From assembly GCA_031395485.1 (NCBI GenBank), contig JANNUS010000006.1, positions 124,001 to 188,000 on the forward strand: a stretch of DNA of 64,000 nt, read 5' to 3'. The translations under genes were made by a program, and so were the position numbers. Source of the stretch: UBA2336 sp031395485 (GTDB taxonomy: Bacteria; Bacteroidota; Bacteroidia; Cytophagales; Cyclobacteriaceae). The notes under the pieces were generated by a model. That model ran no database searches, was not told where the DNA came from, and saw nothing but the letters and a program-made list of their open reading frames with translations. Shown here piece after piece: positions 62,001 through 64,000 of the stretch. Positions within the stretch are counted from its first letter, which is position 1; each line of letters opens with the position of its first letter.

Positions 62001-62276
62001 ATGATAACAAGACTTTTTCTAATTGTGCTCTCCATCATTCTTTCTGGGCAAAGCCTAGATGAATGTACAGAAGAGAATACAGTTGAAAGAGCGGAGAGCA
62101 TCGAAATTCTTTATGACGGTTTGATAACCACAGAGGTAAGAAAGCAAAGGAAGAAGCTACTATGCAATTCGTCCATTTTATGCTATCCCAAAATAAAAAC
62201 AACGTATCACTTCGTTAGAGAAGAAACATCTTCTCAGTCACTATTATACCTTCAGCATCGCTGCCTCCTCATTTGA
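62001..62276 (+). CDS. possible small secreted protein
   Basis: A 91-residue open frame. The first 18 residues look like a signal peptide (I-T-R-L-F-L-I-V-L-S-I-I-L-S-G). An acidic stretch with one cysteine follows, then a basic part with more cysteines. The C-terminal half has an unusual composition and other frames are open over part of it, so it could be a frameshifted or chance frame. I do not recognise a family. It lies in a 535-base stretch between the TetR gene and the LRR gene. Confidence 0.3.
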   Translation: MITRLFLIVLSIILSGQSLDECTEENTVERAESIEILYDGLITTEVRKQRKKLLCNSSILCYPKIKTTYHFVREETSSQSLLYLQHRCLLI

Positions 62277-62342
62277 ATCCAAATAACTTAAAAGGCCCAT
62301 CACATTCTGATAATTGTTACTTCAAGAATAAAACAATGAGCT

Positions 62343-62432
62343 ATGGAAACAAAACACACGCAAAGAAGAGTGCCGCGTAACATCCAGGCAATAGAATCAA
62401 TGTACAATAGCAGAACGTACGAAAATCGTTAA
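62343..62432 (+). CDS. possible 29-aa basic peptide
   Basis: The frame starts M-E-T-K-H-T-Q-R-R-V-P-R and ends E-N-R just 15 bases before the LRR gene. It is basic and polar. It could be a leader peptide of the LRR gene or chance. Confidence 0.2.
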   Translation: METKHTQRRVPRNIQAIESMYNSRTYENR

Positions 62433-62447
62433 CTAAAATTTACCAAA

Positions 62448-63299
62448 ATGAAAATTAAAATTTTAATGTCCTCGCTCTTAATACTTATCGGATTCTCCCT
62501 TATGGGGCAAGGCAGATCTAAAAATTACAAAGACTTAGATGAGGCCTTGAAACATCCTGATAGCGTTGAATGGCTTACACTGAGGGAACAGGGATTAAAT
62601 CAATTTCCGAAAGAAATTCTTGCTTTTAGGAATCTAAAGTATCTGGACTTGAGCCAGAACCATATTGCGAGCTTACCTGATAACATTGGAGCACTGACCA
62701 AGTTGTACTTCGTGGATCTTTCAGGGAATTCTATTCCAGAATTACCGTCTAGTTTTTCCAATCTTAAGTCACTGCGCAATTTATACTTGGATTATAACGG
62801 CAAGCAAAATTTACAGCAAGACTTTGAGGTACTGGCTTTACTTCCTAACCTGAATGTACTTGATATTTCAGGCGATAGCATTGTTCAATTGCCAGCCTCG
62901 ATTGGAAAACTTAAAAGCCTTCAGTATCTGGAACTTTCCTACAATCAAATTGAAGTACTCCCTGCTGAATTTTCTGGTCTCCAAAATCTACAGATACTAT
63001 CCGTTAATGGAGACAGCCAATTTGACCTGCGAAAAAATATCGATTTGCTCAGTCGTTTGCCAAAGTTAAAGGAACTCCATCTCGAAGGTGACCATTTTCG
63101 TGATATTCCGCCAGGAATCCGAAATCTCAGATCATTGGAGAAGTTGTATCTCAATGACAATGATTTAAAGGTTGTACCAAAAGAGTTTAAAGAAATGAAG
63201 AACCTGCGCTATGTTGATATGCATCATAACCGCATTCCTCATATCTATGGCATCCCCATCAACAATGATCTTTCACCTCGGATAACAATTAAATTATAA
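62448..63299 (+). CDS. secreted leucine-rich repeat protein
   Basis: A 283-residue protein with a signal peptide ending L-M-G-Q. About ten leucine-rich repeats of 23-24 residues follow (about 38-270), of the type L-x-x-L-x-x-L-x-L-x-x-N-x-I-x-x-L-P-x-x-I, as in small bacterial and plant intracellular-type LRRs. The first has W-L-T-L-R-E-Q-G-L. No membrane anchor or sorting domain is seen, so it is likely periplasmic or secreted. It leads a gene group with the 57-residue protein and the SPFH lipoprotein. Such LRRs bind proteins; the partner is not known. Confidence 0.9.
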   Translation: MKIKILMSSLLILIGFSLMGQGRSKNYKDLDEALKHPDSVEWLTLREQGLNQFPKEILAFRNLKYLDLSQNHIASLPDNIGALTKLYFVDLSGNSIPELPSSFSNLKSLRNLYLDYNGKQNLQQDFEVLALLPNLNVLDISGDSIVQLPASIGKLKSLQYLELSYNQIEVLPAEFSGLQNLQILSVNGDSQFDLRKNIDLLSRLPKLKELHLEGDHFRDIPPGIRNLRSLEKLYLNDNDLKVVPKEFKEMKNLRYVDMHHNRIPHIYGIPINNDLSPRITIKL

Positions 63300-63319
63300 A
63301 ACGATAAATGTTCAAATAC

Positions 63320-63493
63320 ATGAAAATCTCCATGCTTGAATACTTCAAGATCGTCCTGAACAAAGTAAGCTTTGATAGGAAGCTTTTTAGAAAGGAATAT
63401 AGAAAATCTTTATCCTGGCTTACTAAGGATGAAGCAAATGAGCTGAAGAATTGGCTAAGACAACAAAGTCTTACTCTTGTTAAGCAATCATAA
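63320..63493 (+). CDS. small conserved-type protein, 57 aa
   Basis: A basic helical protein. The region M-L-E-Y-F-K-I-V-L-N-K-V-S-F-D-R-K-L-F-R-K-E-Y-R-K is followed by a second helix L-K-N-W-L-R-Q-Q. From memory this matches a short family common in Bacteroidota, without known function. In-frame ATGs at 63308, 63320 and 63332 are all possible; the conserved part begins at the last. It lies between the LRR gene and the SPFH lipoprotein gene. Confidence 0.7.
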   Translation: MKISMLEYFKIVLNKVSFDRKLFRKEYRKSLSWLTKDEANELKNWLRQQSLTLVKQS

Positions 63494-63529
63494 ATATAAT
63501 CGAAGCATAAAACACCAAATATCAACGTT

Positions 63530-64000
63530 ATGAAAATGAAACCATTTTTTGTCCTATTGTCAGCAGCCATACTGGCCTCGAGTTGCTCCATAGTAAAACC
63601 GGGAGAAGTAGGGATTAAAAGGAAGCTTGGCAGATTAAATCCGTCCGTAATTCAACCAGGGCCTGTGGCGTTTAATCCATTTATTGCAAGAATCATTAAG
63701 ATGCCTATTCGGACAGTGAATGTAGAGATTACATCCAACCTGCCATCAAAGGAAGGGTTAAATGTTGCTGCAGTAATTTCTATTCTTTATAGGATACAGC
63801 CAGAGAAAGCACCTGGGATATTGGAGAACATTGGTTTGAACTATGAAGAGATAATAATCAGTAGTGTTTTCCGATCGGCAGCCGCGGATGTTTGCTCTCG
63901 TTTTTTCGCAAAAGATATGCACTCTGCACAGAGGGCAAGCATTGAGCGTGAGATCACAGAGCAAATGGCGAAACTTTTGGTGCCACGAGGGTTTGACGTA
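63530..64000 (+). CDS. SPFH/band 7 lipoprotein, cut by window end
   Basis: The first 157 codons are present. The lipobox L-A-S-S-C places the acylated cysteine at about residue 19. It continues with V-K-P-G-E-V-G-I-K and a prohibitin-like region: V-N-V-E-I-T-S-N-L-P-S-K-E-G-L-N-V-A-A-V-I-S-I-L-Y-R-I, then I-I-I-S-S-V-F-R-S-A-A-A-D-V and the helix with R-E-I-T-E-Q-M. SPFH proteins form large membrane rings; having a lipid anchor instead of a membrane helix puts it on the periplasmic side. The C-terminal half is beyond the window. Confidence 0.85.
   Translation, partial: MKMKPFFVLLSAAILASSCSIVKPGEVGIKRKLGRLNPSVIQPGPVAFNPFIARIIKMPIRTVNVEITSNLPSKEGLNVAAVISILYRIQPEKAPGILENIGLNYEEIIISSVFRSAAADVCSRFFAKDMHSAQRASIEREITEQMAKLLVPRGFDV

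Noticed and set aside
61913..62447. tRNA or structured RNA gene in the long gap before the LRR gene
   Set aside because: I found no cloverleaf, no T-loop consensus and no long stem in the 535 bases. Only two weak open frames are present.

Overview
The window looks like a chromosomal segment of a free-living, Gram-negative member of the Bacteroidota, most likely order Cytophagales. The evidence is: Bacteroidota-type promoters (TTG, about 19 bases, TAnnTTTG); a TonB-dependent receptor with a carboxypeptidase-regulatory-like N-terminus; secreted proteins whose signal peptides end in AQ; DUF4293, DUF1573 and the long form of NusB; a fused phosphoglucose/phosphomannose isomerase; and moderate GC content. 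No tRNA, rRNA, CRISPR array, integrase or transposase was seen.

Layout. 1-5.3 kb: a palindromic repeat, a small orphan gene, a zinc-ribbon membrane protein, dxs with a hydrolase, and scpA. 5.4-16.3 kb: a long minus-strand block from leucine dehydrogenase and nusB through ytxH, DUF1573, yajC, ybbR and coaE into a tripartite RND efflux pump (adaptor, permease, TolC-like channel). 16.6-21.1 kb: two ABC exporter half-transporters on opposite strands that look like a split heterodimer, with a barrel-like secreted protein and a tiny membrane protein between them. 21.2-32.8 kb: housekeeping genes (truA, thiolase, htpG, YraN) and a plus-strand run of pgi/pmi, lipB, exonuclease, rnr and polyprenyl synthase. 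32.8-47.7 kb: glycosyltransferase, GNAT, ECF sigma factor with an overlapping small partner, uvrA, tonB, purine nucleoside phosphorylase, a gamma-glutamyltransferase-like enzyme, a solute-binding protein, a lytic transglycosylase, a LOG-family protein and a TIGR01777 epimerase. 47.8-53.1 kb: a beta-helix lipoprotein and a TonB-dependent receptor with similar upstream motifs, then a MoxR ATPase. 53.3-64 kb: SemiSWEET, a large secreted TPR-CHAT protease-like protein, a SGNH hydrolase, a DnaQ/GIY-YIG nuclease, a cyclophilin lipoprotein, a TetR regulator, and an LRR / small protein / SPFH lipoprotein cluster cut by the window end.

The less ordinary parts are these. A 177-178 bp MITE-like element with terminal inverted repeats occurs twice in opposite orientation and brackets about 60 kb. 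Two gene remnants, the tail of a GH35 beta-galactosidase and the head of a metallophosphatase, mark recent gene loss in the right-hand 7 kb. A nuclease carries a UvrC-like cysteine cluster. The two ABC halves have complementary degenerate ATP-site motifs. No wholly new defence or mobile system could be demonstrated. The best candidates for unexplained biology are the exported TPR-CHAT protein and the LRR-SPFH lipoprotein cluster.
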